Assembly (NCBI RefSeq): GCF_002487355.1
Contig: NZ_NTMG01000083.1
Coordinates: 27,244-91,243 of the forward strand
Reading direction: 5' to 3'
Source: Candidatus Methanoperedens sp. BLZ2
GTDB taxonomy: Archaea; Halobacteriota; Methanosarcinia; Methanosarcinales; Methanoperedenaceae
Length of the DNA stretch: 64,000 nucleotides
Under the pieces are notes generated by a model. That model did no database searches. It saw nothing but the letters and a program-made list of their open reading frames with translations, and was not told the origin of the DNA. Within the stretch, counting starts at the first letter, position 1. Each line of letters opens with the position of its first letter. Made by a program: the position numbers and the translations under genes. Shown in pieces: positions 9,021-18,410 of this stretch.

Positions 9021-11288
9021 TTATACATATATCCCCGGCCTGGTTTCTATCTGTTTTGAGCGTTTCTTTCGCAGATCATCCTTGATCTTTTCATAATAGC
9101 TCATTATATCAGGCGTGACAGACGGTCCGGTCTCTTCAATTGCAGAAAGGAAATGCTTGTGGCTCACTTTTTCTGCGTTTATATTCTCTCGCATCGCAAT
9201 GCGTCCCGCTTTCTTGCACACAGCGGCAATATCCGCACCTGTATAATCCTGGGTTATCCTCACAAATTCCCCCAGATTCACATCATCAGAGAGCGCCATT
9301 TTCTTCGTATGGACTTTAAAAATCTCTAATCTTGTCCTGGGATCAGGAACAGGAACAAGTATCATCTCATCAAACCTTCCGGGCCGCAAGAGCGCAGGGT
9401 CGATTATATCAGGCCGGTTTGTCGCACCGATTATCACAACTCCCCTGAGTTCCTCAAGACCATCAAGTTCTGAGAGCAATTGATTCACAATTCGCTCTGT
9501 TGCAAGTGGCTCGCCCTCGGCAGTTCCTCTTACAGGCGCAATAGCATCAAGCTCGTCAAGGAATATTATAGCAGGTGCGACCTGGCGCGCTTTCTTAAAG
9601 ATCTCAGCTATATGCTTTTCAGATTCGCCATACCATTTTGATAAAATATCGCTCCCCTTTACGGTCATAAAGTTTGCCTCGCTTTCATAGGCAATAGCTT
9701 TAGCCAGAAGCGTCTTTCCAGTGCCAGGGGGCCCATACAGGAGAACGCCTTTTGGTGCTTCAACCCCTATCCGCTTGAATGATTCGGCATACCGCAGCGG
9801 CCATTCCACAGCCTCAGAAAGCAGATCTTTAACACTCTCAAGTCCGCCTATGTCATTCCAGGAAACATTTGGCACTTCAAACAATATTTCACGAAGGGCT
9901 GATGGCTGTATTTCCTTCATTACGTCTTCAAAATCCGAAGCATTAATAATGAGTTTATCAAGCGTCTCTTTGGATATGACCTTCAGTTCAAGGTCAATTT
10001 CAGGAAGAACTCTTCGAAGAGAGGTCATTGCAGCCTCGCGGCATAATGCTGCGATATCTGCGCCCACAAAGCCATAAGTGCGATCCGCAAGTTTATCAAG
10101 ACTGACATCTTCAGCAAGAGGCATACCGCGTGTGTGTATCTGGAATATCTCGTGCCGCCCTTCCCTGTCAGGTGCCCGAAGCTCTATCTCACGGTCAAAC
10201 CTGCCCGGACGGCGAAGCGCCATGTCAAGAGCTTCAGGACGGTTTGTCGCCCCGATGACGATCACATTCTTCCTTGATTTCAGGCCGTCCATAAGAGAAA
10301 GAAGCTGAGCCACGACCCGGCGCTCCACCTCGCCTGTTACTTCGGCTCGTTTTGGTGCAATGCTGTCGATCTCGTCAATGAAGATTATGGCAGGGGCATT
10401 TTTTTCGGCCAGATCAAAAGCTTCACGAAGCTTGTGTTCGCTTTCCCCGTAATATTTTGACATTATCTCAGGACCATTGATCGTGATAAAATACGCCTCA
10501 CTTTCGTTTGCCACGGCTTTTGCAAGCATGGTTTTTCCTGTTCCAGGCGGCCCGTGAAGAAGCACTCCTTTTGGGGCATCAATACCCAGCCTGTTAAAAA
10601 GCTCAGGGTGCTTAAGAGGCAGTTCAATGATCTCCCTGATCTTACTCAGGGCAGGTTTTATACCGCCAAGGTCTTCATACATTACCTCAGGCAGTTCTGC
10701 AGGAAGCTCAACAGCTTCAGGCAAAAGCTCCACTTCAGTGACATCGGTTATCTTGACTATCCCGGCAGGAGATGTTGAAAAAACATGCAGTTTTATCTCG
10801 CCAAGTCCAAATGAGCCGCCAAAGAATTCCGGGAATACCTGTTCGAACATTACATCCGTGCCCATTGATTCCCTCGGCCGCCTGACGCTTGTTGTCGATA
10901 TGATGTCTCCCTTTGAGACCGTCCTGTTATGAAAAATTGCACGAAGACTTTCAGCTGGCGCATAAATATGAATATTCTTTGTCACCGGGGCAAGTGTGAC
11001 TTTTTTTGCTTCTTTCCATTCTGCTACTGAAACTTCCACATATTCCCCGAGGCCTGTCCTGGCATTTGTACGTATAAGGCCGTCCATTCTTATGACATCA
11101 AGCCCTTCATCCTGCGGATATGCCCTTCCAACCACAGCAGATGTAGAATGCTGCTCTCCTTTTATCTCAACTACATCAAAAATATTGATACCTATTAAGT
11201 TCCGATACTTTTCATCAATCCGGACGATCCCTTTTCCTACATCCCGCTGGTCTGCCTCAACTACTTTCAACCTAATTGATTTTTCCAT
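9021..11288 (-). CDS. Cdc48/VAT-type AAA+ ATPase
   Basis: A 755-residue hexameric unfoldase of the Cdc48/p97/VAT family that extracts and unfolds proteins, often feeding the proteasome. The N-domain (about 1-185, double-psi barrel plus four-stranded part) is followed by two AAA+ modules. Each has a Walker A GPPGTGKT, a Walker B ([14 protein letters not shown] in D1, [14 protein letters not shown] in D2) and a second region of homology ([11 protein letters not shown] and [10 protein letters not shown]). Length is normal. The gene is monocistronic, with about 180 nt to the next gene on each visible boundary except the near AmrS end. Confidence 0.96.
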   Translation of the reverse strand: MEKSIRLKVVEADQRDVGKGIVRIDEKYRNLIGINIFDVVEIKGEQHSTSAVVGRAYPQDEGLDVIRMDGLIRTNARTGLGEYVEVSVAEWKEAKKVTLAPVTKNIHIYAPAESLRAIFHNRTVSKGDIISTTSVRRPRESMGTDVMFEQVFPEFFGGSFGLGEIKLHVFSTSPAGIVKITDVTEVELLPEAVELPAELPEVMYEDLGGIKPALSKIREIIELPLKHPELFNRLGIDAPKGVLLHGPPGTGKTMLAKAVANESEAYFITINGPEIMSKYYGESEHKLREAFDLAEKNAPAIIFIDEIDSIAPKRAEVTGEVERRVVAQLLSLMDGLKSRKNVIVIGATNRPEALDMALRRPGRFDREIELRAPDREGRHEIFQIHTRGMPLAEDVSLDKLADRTYGFVGADIAALCREAAMTSLRRVLPEIDLELKVISKETLDKLIINASDFEDVMKEIQPSALREILFEVPNVSWNDIGGLESVKDLLSEAVEWPLRYAESFKRIGVEAPKGVLLYGPPGTGKTLLAKAIAYESEANFMTVKGSDILSKWYGESEKHIAEIFKKARQVAPAIIFLDELDAIAPVRGTAEGEPLATERIVNQLLSELDGLEELRGVVIIGATNRPDIIDPALLRPGRFDEMILVPVPDPRTRLEIFKVHTKKMALSDDVNLGEFVRITQDYTGADIAAVCKKAGRIAMRENINAEKVSHKHFLSAIEETGPSVTPDIMSYYEKIKDDLRKKRSKQIETRPGIYV

Positions 11289-11471
11289 ATTACCCCGTAT
11301 TAGTTGTTATTTTATTAAACCTGTTAAACTAAACTCTTATTATGTGACTACCATTATAATATTTGGTGAAATTATTATGGAAAGCCATACAATCATACAA
11401 TTATAGATAGCTACCTTAAAGAAGAAATAATTAATGGATTAAAACAGGTGAAATCAATAATAAATGATTTC

Positions 11472-12119
11472 TCAAAGATTGATCATATCTATTAATCTCT
11501 CTGCCCATACGAGTTTTTTCTTCTTAAGAGGAGTTACGTTCGTATCTTTAAAATCAAATCCGATCAATGTGATTGACTTTGCTCCCATTTCCTTTGCAAT
11601 AAAAACGCACCTGTCACCATCAGTGAAACCACCAAAATTATAGACATTGTTAAGGGGCTTTGATTGCGTAGTTCCTATCACTCTTTTCAGGCGCGGTAAC
11701 TCTTCACCCAGCGTATCAATGTTATCACCATGGGCATGCACAACCATTATGGCGCCAAGTTCGTTGGCTTTTGCTTCATCGTCCATATTGCCATCAAGGT
11801 CTGTAACGATTATATCCGGGGTAATTCCGTTGTTCATCAGAACACTGGTTGCACCGTCAGCAGCCATTACCACATATTTTTTAAAATCAATTTTTTTTAT
11901 ATCATCCTTAAGACAGGGCGCTTTGCCGCATACAAGAATATCCTTTACATTGATAGCCTTTTGCAGTAATTCGATCTCAATAACATCAGGGGGTTTTTTC
12001 CTTGCCTTTGTTTCAAGCATTTTTGAAAGCAGGCGAGCAGAATTTTCATCATATATCCTGTCAAAATGCATATCTTCAAGGATCAGTTTATATATCGGTT
12101 CCCATTCCTCAAATTTCAT
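11472..12119 (-). CDS. mptE: 6-hydroxymethyl-7,8-dihydropterin pyrophosphokinase (MptE, DUF115)
   Basis: This 215-residue protein transfers pyrophosphate from ATP to 6-hydroxymethyl-7,8-dihydropterin, an early step in tetrahydromethanopterin (archaeal C1 carrier) synthesis. The DUF115 core is clear: AADGATSVLMNNGITPDIIV followed by TDLDGN, VVHAHGDN, a GTTQSKP segment and NFGGFTDGDRCVF, with the conserved acidic and His-Asp residues of the family. The ATG at 12119 starts the usual MKFEEWEPIY; the 15 extra upstream codons overlap a dispersed repeat and are rejected. It is not linked to other pterin genes here. Confidence 0.92.
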   Translation of the reverse strand: MKFEEWEPIYKLILEDMHFDRIYDENSARLLSKMLETKARKKPPDVIEIELLQKAINVKDILVCGKAPCLKDDIKKIDFKKYVVMAADGATSVLMNNGITPDIIVTDLDGNMDDEAKANELGAIMVVHAHGDNIDTLGEELPRLKRVIGTTQSKPLNNVYNFGGFTDGDRCVFIAKEMGAKSITLIGFDFKDTNVTPLKKKKLVWAERLIDMINL

Positions 12120-12146
12120 ATTAAAACGATGAAAAATAATTATAGT

Positions 12147-12207
12147 AAAAGCAAATGAACGCATATTTGTTAACCTTATCTGCGTTCATCTGTGTTTATC
12201 TGCGGTT
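12147..12207. repeat. Dispersed 30-nt repeat with inverted partial copy
   Basis: Positions 12178-12207 read ATCTGCGTTCATCTGTGTTT then ATCTGCGGTT. A 27/30 match occurs at 37850-37879 and a weaker inverted copy at 35699-35726. A partial inverted copy (12147-12163) lies just beside it, so the TGCGTTCAT cores can pair into a hairpin. It sits between two same-strand genes (mptE and tfb), close to the tfb 3' end. Confidence 0.6.
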
Positions 12208-12241
12208 CGTTCTTGATTTTTATGCTATCGGTTTTTCATCC

Positions 12242-13255
12242 TCAGAGGATAATTTCAATATCCAGTTCCTCAGCCAATTCCTTGTAGCGGTTCCTTATTG
12301 TCACTTCAGTTATGCCTGCGACTTCGGCAACTTCGCGCTGTGTTCTCCTGTCACCGCACAGGATCGAGGAAATATAAATTGCTGCGGCAGCAACACCTGT
12401 AGGGCCTCTTCCGCTTGTAAGTTCTTTTTCGGATGCCTGCCTCAGGATCTCTACGGCCTTTGACTGGACTTCTCCGCGAAGAGTGAGTCCTGAGCAGAAA
12501 CGCGGCACATAATCAATTGGCGATGTCGGGACAAGCTTCAGGCCAAGTTCTCTTGAGATGAACCTGTATGTTCTTCCGATCTCTTTCCTGCTTACTCTTG
12601 AAACTTCTCCGATCTCATCAAGGGTCCTGGGAACATTGCACTGCCTGCATGCTGAATACAAAGCTGCTGCTGCAACGCCCTCAATGCTTCTTCCCCTGAT
12701 AAGGTTCTTATCAACGGCTTTTCGATACACGACGGCTGCTGTCTCTCTCACGTTCTGGGATAAACCGAGCGCTGATGCCATTCTGTCAAGTTCTGATAAT
12801 GCAAATGCAAGGTTCCTCTCGGTCGCATTGCTTACACGTATGCGGCGCTGCCATTTCCTGAGGCGGTATAACTGCGCCCTGCTTTTACTGGATATGGATT
12901 TCCCATATGAGTCCCTGTTTCTCCAGTCTATCATAGTGGATAATCCTTTATCATGAATAGTGTAGGTCATTGGCGCACCGACACGAGACCGTTTCATTCT
13001 CTGGTCATGGTCAAAAGCTCTCCATTCCGGACCCTGGTCAATAAAGTCTGCATCAACTACAAGGCCGCATTCATTGCAGATAAGTTCAGCCCTTTCATAG
13101 TCATGAACAAGGGCGTGGCTCTTACATTCGGGGCACTCCACCGTTGCTTTCTCGAACTGACCGACCTTTTCTTTTTCTTTCTTCTGCCTGATGCCTTCTT
13201 TTATTTTCTCTCGTTCGGTCTTCTCAATTTCCTTTACTTTTTCAATTTCTACCAT
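12242..13255 (-). CDS. tfb: Transcription initiation factor IIB (TFB)
   Basis: TFB bridges TBP-bound TATA boxes and RNA polymerase. The 337-residue protein has a charged N-terminal extension (about 1-38) and a zinc ribbon CPEC...CNEC (about 41-62). The B-reader/linker with [11 protein letters not shown] follows, then two cyclin-like repeats (about 140-235 and 235-330), including the recognition helix in [20 protein letters not shown]. Length and motifs are standard. It lies 14 nt downstream of gar1, an arrangement seen in many euryarchaea, so both are probably cotranscribed. Confidence 0.96.
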   Translation of the reverse strand: MVEIEKVKEIEKTEREKIKEGIRQKKEKEKVGQFEKATVECPECKSHALVHDYERAELICNECGLVVDADFIDQGPEWRAFDHDQRMKRSRVGAPMTYTIHDKGLSTMIDWRNRDSYGKSISSKSRAQLYRLRKWQRRIRVSNATERNLAFALSELDRMASALGLSQNVRETAAVVYRKAVDKNLIRGRSIEGVAAAALYSACRQCNVPRTLDEIGEVSRVSRKEIGRTYRFISRELGLKLVPTSPIDYVPRFCSGLTLRGEVQSKAVEILRQASEKELTSGRGPTGVAAAAIYISSILCGDRRTQREVAEVAGITEVTIRNRYKELAEELDIEIIL

Positions 13256-13269
13256 TTCACACCTTTCCT

Positions 13270-13515
13270 TTATGCCAAATAGACTCTTTCCTTTTTTAAT
13301 TTCGTTATTTCCGAGTCTTTGATTTCATTGAATAACTTGATAGATATGTAGGGATTCTTCTCCGGACCAAATAGTTCTTTTACCCTGCCTATCCTTTTCA
13401 TAGTTTTTGTAATAACCATTGAATTCGGGTATAGGGCATTTGATTCAAGTGTTTTATCGGCGCGTACTATCAGTATATTATCGATAGAATGAAGAACAGT
13501 TCCTAATCTTTTCAA
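13270..13515 (-). CDS. gar1: H/ACA RNP component Gar1
   Basis: An 81-residue beta-barrel protein of the H/ACA ribonucleoprotein, which guides pseudouridylation of rRNA together with Cbf5, Nop10 and L7Ae. The diagnostic segment is [20 protein letters not shown], matching the archaeal Gar1 core GRVxEIFGPVxxPYxxI. The start is decided by the ribosome site: GAGGT sits about 6 nt before TTG 13515, and no ATG gives a complete domain, so TTG is used. It is the first gene of the gar1-tfb pair. Confidence 0.9.
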   Translation of the reverse strand: MKRLGTVLHSIDNILIVRADKTLESNALYPNSMVITKTMKRIGRVKELFGPEKNPYISIKLFNEIKDSEITKLKKERVYLA

Positions 13516-13622
13516 TTTTTACCTCAGCGAAAGAGTTATATATTCAAATATGTAGTATATAAGCGTATCGCTTACTATTTATTTGTTATGGTCAATAATA
13601 AAGTTTTTTATGTCCTAAAAGA

Positions 13623-13632
13623 ATATTTATAT
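13623..13632 (+). promoter_or_regulatory. TATA box of a probably leaderless promoter
   Basis: ATATTTATAT is centred about 28 nt before ATG 13657, the spacing expected when transcription begins at or just before the start codon in archaea. It supports 13657 as the real start and argues against the upstream ATG at 13588. Confidence 0.5.
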
Positions 13633-13656
13633 CAATCAAGCCTCTTATATGATCAT

Positions 13657-14328
13657 ATGGAATATATCGAAACAACATGCCCTTCATGCTCACCAGATAC
13701 AGAAGTTAACCATATTATCCTTAAAGGGAGGAAAGAAGAATTATTGCAGTGCCAGGAATGTAAGTCGGTCCATAAGGAGAAAAAACCACAAAATTTACTG
13801 GTAAGGGTGATTGTAAGCAAGGGAAAAGAATCAGTTCATACAAGAGCAGTGCTTTCCGGTATTATACGAAAAGACGATGAGATCCTTATAGATGATGAAA
13901 CAACGGGTGAAGCGTATCTTGTAAAAATAACTTCTATAGAAGGTAAAGATAAAAGACTGGATGAGGCGAATGCAGACGTTATTAAAACGATATGGGCAAG
14001 GGCAATAGATGAAGCCATTGTGAAATTTGCAATAAGCCACAGGGAAACCACAGAGTCCGTATCTATGCGAGTACCGGGTGACAGGGAATTTGTTATCGGG
14101 GATAAAGTGGAAGTAAACAACCGGAAATTAAAGATAGTACGGATAAAAATAAGGGATGGCGGATTTAAGAGCAGAAAAGGTGTCTCTATCAAAGCAAAAT
14201 ATATAAAGCGGATATATGCTGATTCCGGTATCAAGGAACCTAAACGATTTTCAAGGGCGAAAGGAGAGCGTGTTGTGATCAAAAAGAGGGAGTCATTATG
14301 GAGTTTGAGGTCAAAAGTAACCAGCTGA
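13657..14328 (+). CDS. HVO_0476-type zinc finger protein
   Basis: A 223-residue protein with an N-terminal zinc ribbon (CPSCSPDTE ... [13 protein letters not shown], two CxxC pairs about 30 residues apart) followed by two beta-rich segments of SH3/OB-like character ([10 protein letters not shown] and [20 protein letters not shown]). The same kind of protein, named after Haloferax HVO_0476, is found in many euryarchaea beside pcm. No reaction is known; the zinc ribbon plus basic barrels suggest nucleic-acid binding, which is inference. The start at 13657 is supported by the TATA box and by trimming an unlikely 23-residue extension. Its 3' end overlaps pcm by 31 nt, so the two are coupled. Confidence 0.75.
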   Translation: MEYIETTCPSCSPDTEVNHIILKGRKEELLQCQECKSVHKEKKPQNLLVRVIVSKGKESVHTRAVLSGIIRKDDEILIDDETTGEAYLVKITSIEGKDKRLDEANADVIKTIWARAIDEAIVKFAISHRETTESVSMRVPGDREFVIGDKVEVNNRKLKIVRIKIRDGGFKSRKGVSIKAKYIKRIYADSGIKEPKRFSRAKGERVVIKKRESLWSLRSKVTS

Positions 14329-14927
14329 TCGAGGAATTGAGGCAGCACGGGATACGTGAACGTGTGCTTGGTGCGATGAAAAGCGTCCACAGGCATCTTT
14401 TTGTTCCTGAAAGAGAACAGGAGAATGCATATGGCGATTACCCATTAATGATAGGTTTCAATCAAACGATATCGGCCCCTCACATGGTTGCGATAATGTG
14501 CGATCTTCTCGATATAAGGGATGGAATGAAGGTTCTTGAGATCGGAGCAGGGTCCGGATATCATGCTGCTGTCATGGCAGTACTCGCAGGCAGCGGGCAT
14601 GTTTATACTGTTGAAAGGATCGAACCCCTGGCATTACTTGCCCGCCAGAACTTAAAAAAAGCAGGTATTGAAAATGTGACTGTGATCGTTGGGGATGGAT
14701 CGCTTGGTCTTCCCGAATATGCACCATATGACAGGATAAGTGTCGCTGCCGCATCTCCTGAAATACTTGATACCCTGACTGACCAGCTTAAAATCGGGGG
14801 AAAATTGATCATACCTGTAGGAAAAAATTATCAGGAATTATATCTTGTTACGAAGACCGATGGTTTGAAAAAAGAAGTGAAAGGGGACGTAGTATTTGTA
14901 CCCCTTGTCGGAAAAAAAGGGTTTTAA
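14298..14927 (+). CDS. pcm: Protein-L-isoaspartate O-methyltransferase
   Basis: Pcm methylates L-isoaspartyl residues in aged proteins so that they revert to aspartate. The 209-residue length is normal. Motifs are the N-terminal [16 protein letters not shown], the family Q-T-I-S-A-P-H-M-V substrate site ([14 protein letters not shown]), SAM motif [15 protein letters not shown], and GGKLIIPVG near the end. The start overlaps the 3' end of the zinc finger gene by 31 nt. The stop overlaps the stop of the convergent small gene by 3 nt. Confidence 0.96.
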   Translation: MEFEVKSNQLIEELRQHGIRERVLGAMKSVHRHLFVPEREQENAYGDYPLMIGFNQTISAPHMVAIMCDLLDIRDGMKVLEIGAGSGYHAAVMAVLAGSGHVYTVERIEPLALLARQNLKKAGIENVTVIVGDGSLGLPEYAPYDRISVAAASPEILDTLTDQLKIGGKLIIPVGKNYQELYLVTKTDGLKKEVKGDVVFVPLVGKKGF

Positions 14928-15082
14928 AGCGAACGAAGTTCACCTGATTGGATTTTCTCGACCAGTTTGTTCCATTCATTCTTTTTCAATCTGACTATAT
15001 TCGTATCTTCTCCGATCAATACTTCATCACCGACTGTTTCAACAGCCGGGCAGCAGCTTTTTTCACAAATATAAACTTTCAT
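14924..15082 (-). CDS. Small conserved-looking protein, unknown function
   Basis: A 52-residue protein starting [19 protein letters not shown] and ending in a short Lys-rich helix ([13 protein letters not shown]). A GGTGAT ribosome site lies about 6 nt upstream of ATG 15082, which favours this start over a TTG 16 codons further up. Three clustered Cys in the first 11 residues suggest metal or thiol chemistry, but I recognise no family. It converges on pcm with overlapping stops and is divergent from fae-hps. The ordered beta-alpha pattern and ribosome site make it more likely real than chance. Confidence 0.6.
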   Translation of the reverse strand: MKVYICEKSCCPAVETVGDEVLIGEDTNIVRLKKNEWNKLVEKIQSGELRSL

Positions 15083-15197
15083 TTTATCACCTGATACAAC
15101 TAAGCATGCAAAGATATTAATGTTTTTCATTTTTTATGATTTTTTCTCCAGAAATACATAAATACCAAACAATCAATCTAAGGCCAGAGGTACGATA

Positions 15198-16379
15198 ATG
15201 TTTTTAATAGGTGAAGCTTTAATTGGAGAAGCACCGGAACTTGCTCACATTGATTTGATGATCGGAGAGAAATCAGGCCCTGTCGGACAGGCGTTTGCGA
15301 ATGGTTTTACACAGCTTTCTATGGGACATACTCCCCTTCTTTCAGTAGTAAGGCCAAACCTTCTTGCAAAACCTGCAACACTTATTGTGCCAAAGGTCAC
15401 TGTCAAGAACATGGCCCAGGCAGCCCAGATATTCGGACCTGCACAAACCGCCGTGGCAAGAGCCGTGGCAGATTCCGTTGAGGAAGGCGTAATACCAGAA
15501 GACCAGGTTGAAGATCTCAGTATTGTTGTAAGCGTTTTTATCCATCCTGAAGCAAAGGATTACAATAAAATATACCGTTACAATTACGGCGCCACAAAGC
15601 TTGCAATAGAACGCGCAATGCAGGGATTCCCGGATGTGAAGACCCTCATGTACGAGAAAGACAGGACCATGCACCCGATCATGGGATTCAAGGTCGTCAG
15701 GTTATGGAACCCGCCTTATCTGCAGGTTGCATTTGATATGCCGGATATCGAAGCTGTCAAGAATATCCTGAAACAGGTGCCACAGAGCGACCATCTTATC
15801 ATAGAAGCGGGAACGCCTCTTATCAAGAGATATGGTGTCAATGTAGTACAATCTATTAGAGAGGCACGTCCGAATTCTTTTATTGTAGCTGATCTAAAGA
15901 CACTTGATACAGGCAATCTTGAGGCGCGCATGGTCGCAGATGCAACTGCTGATGCAATTGTAATCTCAGGACTTGCGCCGATCTCCACTATCGAAAAAGC
16001 GATAATAGAAGCGAGAAAGACCGGTATTTATGCAGTCATCGATATGCTCAACGTTGATAAGCCGTTGTCAGTAATAAAAGGCCTCTCTGTCAAACCACAT
16101 GTTGTGGAACTGCACAGGGCAATTGACACTGAAGGAAAGGCAGAACATGCATGGGGCGACATTTCAGCAATGAAGAAATTATCCGAGAGGCTGCTTGTGG
16201 CAGTTGCTGGCGGCATCCGTGTGGATACTGTTAAGGAAGCCTTAAAATCAGGCGCAGATATAATCGTTGTTGGACGAGCTATCACAAAAGCAAAAGATGT
16301 GAGATCTATGACAGAGCAGTTCATCGAAGAAATGAAGCAGCCTGAGATAGACCAGTACAGGATAATGACGGACTTTTAA
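15198..16379 (+). CDS. fae-hps: Bifunctional formaldehyde-activating enzyme / 3-hexulose-6-phosphate synthase
   Basis: A 393-residue fusion. The N-terminal Fae domain (about 1-165, [33 protein letters not shown]) condenses formaldehyde with tetrahydromethanopterin, with the catalytic His in AHIDL. The C-terminal Hps domain (about 175-385, [43 protein letters not shown]) is a TIM barrel of the OMP-decarboxylase superfamily. It interconverts ribulose-5-phosphate plus formaldehyde and hexulose-6-phosphate. In methanogens the fusion serves ribose-5-phosphate synthesis, with Fae capturing the released formaldehyde. No signal or frameshift. It is monocistronic and followed by a hairpin at 16413-16440. 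Confidence 0.97.
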   Translation: MFLIGEALIGEAPELAHIDLMIGEKSGPVGQAFANGFTQLSMGHTPLLSVVRPNLLAKPATLIVPKVTVKNMAQAAQIFGPAQTAVARAVADSVEEGVIPEDQVEDLSIVVSVFIHPEAKDYNKIYRYNYGATKLAIERAMQGFPDVKTLMYEKDRTMHPIMGFKVVRLWNPPYLQVAFDMPDIEAVKNILKQVPQSDHLIIEAGTPLIKRYGVNVVQSIREARPNSFIVADLKTLDTGNLEARMVADATADAIVISGLAPISTIEKAIIEARKTGIYAVIDMLNVDKPLSVIKGLSVKPHVVELHRAIDTEGKAEHAWGDISAMKKLSERLLVAVAGGIRVDTVKEALKSGADIIVVGRAITKAKDVRSMTEQFIEEMKQPEIDQYRIMTDF

Positions 16380-16412
16380 AAGAAGTACGAATATAACAAT
16401 ACAATATAACTT

Positions 16413-16440
16413 TAGAGGTTGGGCATAAAGCCCTTCCTCT
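16413..16440 (+). terminator. Hairpin downstream of fae-hps
   Basis: AGAGG and GGGC pair with AGCCC and CCTCT around an ATAA loop, with small internal mismatches. It lies about 35 nt after the stop of fae-hps and is the likely transcript end. Confidence 0.5.
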
Positions 16441-16487
16441 ATATCCGTCATTTAAACAGGCTATTGTGGTTGCATTATTTTAAATAC

Positions 16488-16670
16488 TTAATATTCACTT
16501 ACAGCTGCTTCTAAGCGATCTTCCATGGATATAAAGAAATCCTGAGGGGTACTCATTCTATTTCTTGAAACCTGTTCATCTAATCTTTTAAGCAACAGCT
16601 TATCCATATCGGATAGATAGTATGCTCTCTCATTGAATATTTCGTCCATGGTGTCTTCATTAACGCCCAT
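16488..16670 (-). CDS. Small helical protein, unknown function
   Basis: A 60-residue acidic, probably all-helical protein (DEIFNERAYYLSDMDKLLLK; STPQDFFISMEDRLEAAVSE). The ATG at 16670 has a GGTGAG ribosome site 5-6 nt upstream and is preferred to GTG 16679. It has no Cys, membrane segment or recognised domain, and lies between fae-hps (convergent) and tsr3 (divergent). I do not recognise the family. Confidence 0.5.
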   Translation of the reverse strand: MGVNEDTMDEIFNERAYYLSDMDKLLLKRLDEQVSRNRMSTPQDFFISMEDRLEAAVSEY

Positions 16671-16785
16671 TTTTCTCACCGGTTAAGCATTTATTTTTTC
16701 TGAATATATAGTTTTTCCTTGACAGAAACTTTTTTTGACTGAATGCATAAATGATAATAACAAGCTGTCACATCAACTAACTATT

Positions 16786-17304
16786 ATGCTTCGTCTTCAT
16801 TTTTATCATGCCGACCAGTGCGACCCCAAAAAATGCACCGGGAAAAAGCTTGCAAGGTTCGATCTTGCAAAGCTCCATAAAAATCCAGGAACACTCCCCA
16901 GGCAGGCGATATTTCTTGATCCCTTCGCAGAGCAGGCGCTTTCTCCCGCTGATAATACAAAAAATGGCATAGTGGTTCTTGACTGCTCATGGGCAGAAGT
17001 GGAACGCGTGTTCCCGGTCCTTCAAAGACTTATGATGAAACACCGCGCACTTCCGTTCCTGCTTGCGGCAAATGCGGTGAATTTCGGGAAGCCTTTTAAA
17101 TTAAGCACGGTGGAGGCTTTTGCTGCGGCGCTTTATATACTCGGAGAAAAGGAGCAGGCAGCGCTCATACTCAATAAATTCAAATGGGGTCCCGTATTTA
17201 TTGAATTGAACCTTGAACCTCTTGAGAGGTATTCAAAAGCAAAGGACAGTACTGAGGTTGTGAAAATCCAGAGCGATTATTTAGTTGATGATATACAGGA
17301 ATAA
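16786..17304 (+). CDS. tsr3: 16S rRNA aminocarboxypropyltransferase Tsr3 (DUF367)
   Basis: Tsr3 adds the 3-amino-3-carboxypropyl group of SAM to a pseudouridine in the small-subunit rRNA decoding region. The 172-residue protein has the family signature [20 protein letters not shown] at the start, [30 protein letters not shown] in the middle (SPOUT-like active site) and [12 protein letters not shown] at the end. ATG 16786 gives the normal N-terminus; an in-frame TTG further upstream is rejected. A TATA-like GCATAAATGAT lies about 35 nt before it. Confidence 0.94.
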   Translation: MLRLHFYHADQCDPKKCTGKKLARFDLAKLHKNPGTLPRQAIFLDPFAEQALSPADNTKNGIVVLDCSWAEVERVFPVLQRLMMKHRALPFLLAANAVNFGKPFKLSTVEAFAAALYILGEKEQAALILNKFKWGPVFIELNLEPLERYSKAKDSTEVVKIQSDYLVDDIQE

Positions 17305-17340
17305 GATCGCTGCTTTTGGGAAATCAAATCTTCAATACTC

Positions 17341-17736
17341 TCATCCCAGAATTTCAGCCATTTCCGCAGGGGTTACTTTTTGCCTCATCGCCTGGTCTTC
17401 CCAGAGTTTCCTGAAATAATAGAAATATTCGTACAATTCATAAACATCTTTTGCATAAATTATCTGGTTATTTTCTATGATATTGATCTGAATATAAAGA
17501 GGTAATTCTTCAAAAAACCTGACGTCATATTTTTTTGAAAATACATCCAGTTTCCTGTATATTTCATTCAGTAAACCCAACTTGTCTTTGCATGAAGGTG
17601 AAATTATACAGATATCAATATCGCTTCTCTGCGTCTCCTCGCCTTTTGCCACTGATCCGTAAAGCAGGATAGCAAGAATATCATCCCGCAAAGACAGGAA
17701 AAGAAAGTCTTTCTTTATAGTTTTGATCTCAACCAT
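17341..17736 (-). CDS. mntA: MntA-type nucleotidyltransferase antitoxin
   Basis: A 131-residue minimal nucleotidyltransferase. The active site GSVAKGEETQRSDIDICI fits the GSx10DxD pattern of MntA, which AMPylates and silences the HEPN ribonuclease HepT in type VII toxin-antitoxin systems. Start 17736 has a GAGGT site 9 nt upstream and removes an extension that only overlaps the hepT remnant. It follows hepT by 7 nt on the same strand, the usual toxin-first order. The enzyme looks intact, whereas its toxin is not (17744-18019), so it is now an orphan antitoxin or has another target. Confidence 0.85.
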   Translation of the reverse strand: MVEIKTIKKDFLFLSLRDDILAILLYGSVAKGEETQRSDIDICIISPSCKDKLGLLNEIYRKLDVFSKKYDVRFFEELPLYIQINIIENNQIIYAKDVYELYEYFYYFRKLWEDQAMRQKVTPAEMAEILG

Positions 17737-17743
17737 ATCCCGA

Positions 17744-18019
17744 TTACCTCTGAAAAATCCGAATTTTTTCAAATAGCAGGTCGATATTTGTGTAGTCATC
17801 CTTCGGAATCAATTTTAAGTCTTTACATGCCATTGCAGCAATATCAAAAGATGCTTCCACCAGTTCCTGGAATGCTTTATAAACCGCCAGTCAGGTCTTT
17901 TTATCCTCAATAAAATCAGAAGGATCAAAGCCTGAAACCCATTCTTCAATATCCTGTCTTCTTTCAGAAATGAAGTTCATTTTATCTTTGTATCTTCTAA
18001 TACGTTCGATATCCATCAT
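17744..18019 (-). pseudogene. hepT: hepT toxin pseudogene (in-frame TGA, truncated C-terminus)
   Basis: Starting at ATG 18019 behind a GGAG site, the frame reads MMDIERIRRYKDKMNFISER and continues to IEDKKT. It then meets TGA at 17891-17893 and resumes in the same frame as LAVYKAFQELVEASFDIAAM and ACKDLKLIPKDDYTNID before stopping at 17744. This is the HepT/DUF86 fold; family members have Arg where the TGA stands, a single C-to-T change. The second half is missing: the RNase signature R-x4-6-H, which should come about 30 residues after DDYTNI, is absent. The frame ends after 91 codons compared with about 135-145 in intact homologues. Both changes should abolish toxicity. Confidence 0.85.
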
Positions 18020-18103
18020 ATCTCCAGCTTTATTTAAGTTATTATAACCAATAAACTATATGATGATTATCTTTTATTTCCAGGGTTTTGAGTAAATTGG
18101 TGC

Positions 18104-18400
18104 CTATTTTGATTCGAAATCCACAGCGATCGCAGATTCCTTTGCAGCCATTATATATTTTGCCACTTCCAGATGGACTGGATGAACCTGGTATGCCTGC
18201 AAGTCATCCATTGAATCAAACTTCGTAATAAGTGCGATGTCATACGATCTCTCGGAGTGGAGAACATCGGTACCGACTTCCAGGTAGCGCAATACAGGGA
18301 TTTTACCTTTACCTTTCAAACCCAGCAGGACGTCCCTTGCTTTTTCGATGCTCTGGGGGCTTTTATCTTTCAATTTAAAAAGGACAACGTGCGTGATCAT
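18104..18400 (-). CDS. Dabb (stress-responsive A/B barrel) domain protein
   Basis: A 98-residue dimeric alpha-beta barrel. It opens ITHVVLFKLKDKSPQSIEKA and carries the family middle section (LRYLEVGTDVLHSERSYDIA) and the HPVHLEVAKYI segment near the end. Dabb proteins are small cytosolic proteins, often stress- or starvation-linked, some acting as monooxygenases or cyclases; no catalytic role can be assigned here. It lies 10 nt downstream of the flavodoxin-ferredoxin gene on the same strand, suggesting an operon with it and tyrS. Confidence 0.88.
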   Translation of the reverse strand: MITHVVLFKLKDKSPQSIEKARDVLLGLKGKGKIPVLRYLEVGTDVLHSERSYDIALITKFDSMDDLQAYQVHPVHLEVAKYIMAAKESAIAVDFESK

Positions 18401-18410
18401 AATAACTCCA

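Noticed and set aside
9721..11406. Several plus-strand frames of 74-136 residues opposite cdc48
   Set aside because: Antisense shadows of a strongly conserved gene; Ser-rich composition typical of reverse-strand reading.
12120..12164. N-terminal extension of MptE
   Set aside because: The 15 added codons overlap a dispersed repeat and do not resemble the family start at MKFEEW.
17891..17893. TGA in hepT read as selenocysteine
   Set aside because: The family has Arg at this place, no SECIS-like hairpin was noticed, and the protein is also missing its catalytic end.
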